Source of the DNA: Actinomadura madurae
Lineage (GTDB): Bacteria; Actinomycetota; Actinomycetes; Streptosporangiales; Streptosporangiaceae
DNA length: 64,000 bases
NCBI RefSeq assembly: GCF_900115095.1
Contig: NZ_FOVH01000023.1
Location: 1 to 64,000, forward strand
Reading direction: 5' to 3'
Made by a program: the position numbers and the translations under genes. Shown in pieces: positions 63,926-64,000 of this stretch (position 1 is its first letter; the number at the start of each line of letters is the position of its first letter). The notes below the pieces were generated by a model. The model made no database searches and was not told the origin of the DNA. It worked only from the letters and a program-made list of their open reading frames with translations.

Positions 63926-64000
63926 CTAGGTGCCGTGGCCGGACTCGACGACGACGGCGCGGCCGCCGGTGACCGTCTCGTAGACCCTCACCACGTCGCG
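63926..64000 (-). CDS. C-terminal end of an unidentified protein (partial)
   Basis: Minus-strand frame open to the right edge and ending at TAG (63926-63928). The visible 24 residues are RDVVRVYETVTGGRAVVVES then GHGT. Too short to assign. It lies 12 nt upstream of the LemA-like gene, with a GC-rich AGGAGGCC site just before that gene's start, so the two are likely co-transcribed. Confidence 0.6.
   Translation of the reverse strand, partial: RDVVRVYETVTGGRAVVVESGHGT

Overview
The window comes from a high-GC actinomycete chromosome. Codon usage is strongly G/C-ending, GTG starts are frequent, and neighbouring genes often overlap by ATGA or GTGA. The first ~100 bases are the 5' end of a 16S rRNA gene whose visible part fits Actinomadura or another member of Thermomonosporaceae (inference from ~100 nt only). 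Almost everything is core chromosome; accessory DNA is limited to a few patches.

Layout. 1-720: 5' end of 16S rRNA (minus) and a rrn leader with two good promoters. 720-4631: tyrS, a small membrane protein, a 3-methyladenine glycosylase and argH. 4770-10577: arginine cluster argC-argJ-argB-argD-argF-argR on the minus strand, driven from a promoter overlapped by an ARG-box-like palindrome. 10747-13057: a MarR regulator with a Drr-type ABC exporter. 13143-13449: two tandem RNAs with the order T-arm, closed acceptor stem, D-arm, i.e. circularly permuted tRNA-like modules, just downstream of an uncharacterised gene (13517-14251); this is the most unusual part of the window. 14339-16193: an ABC-F protein behind an attenuator-like leader. 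16217-19920: a LAL/LuxR regulator and the eroded remains of an ABC exporter. 19972-25477: pheST, an orphan histidine kinase and a STAS protein. 25783-28097: an rRNA/tRNA methyltransferase with infC-rpmI-rplT; infC starts at ATC and has an attenuator in its leader. 28613-32192: NUDIX, PfkB, HIT and membrane-anchored alpha/alpha-toroid genes, an unassigned cluster.

32235-39652: aroE-mltG-ruvX-(DUF6167/DUF948-like)-alaS and rarA. 39752-41579: three linked membrane or secreted proteins of DUF6153/DUF3105/DUF305 type. 41645-48320: a DinB-like protein, a DUF349 protein, a cyclophilin, an MBL hydrolase, hisS and aspS. 48365-57582: rel, apt, secF-secD-yajC and ruvB-ruvA-ruvC. 57639-62102: an Eis-like acetyltransferase, yebC, pdxT and pdxS. 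62233-64000: a YerB-like lipoprotein, a membrane protein and the end of a further gene.

How the genes work together. The left half is arginine biosynthesis with its own repressor. The right half is translation (alaS, hisS, aspS, pheST, IF3, L35, L20), stringent response and purine salvage (rel, apt), protein export (SecDF-YajC) and Holliday junction resolution (RuvABC). A GC-rich hairpin repeat of about 54 nt that carries its own start codon sits between argB and argD, twice in tandem between ruvA and ruvB, and in degenerate form inside the MBL gene. It appears to be a small spreading element adapted to translational coupling.
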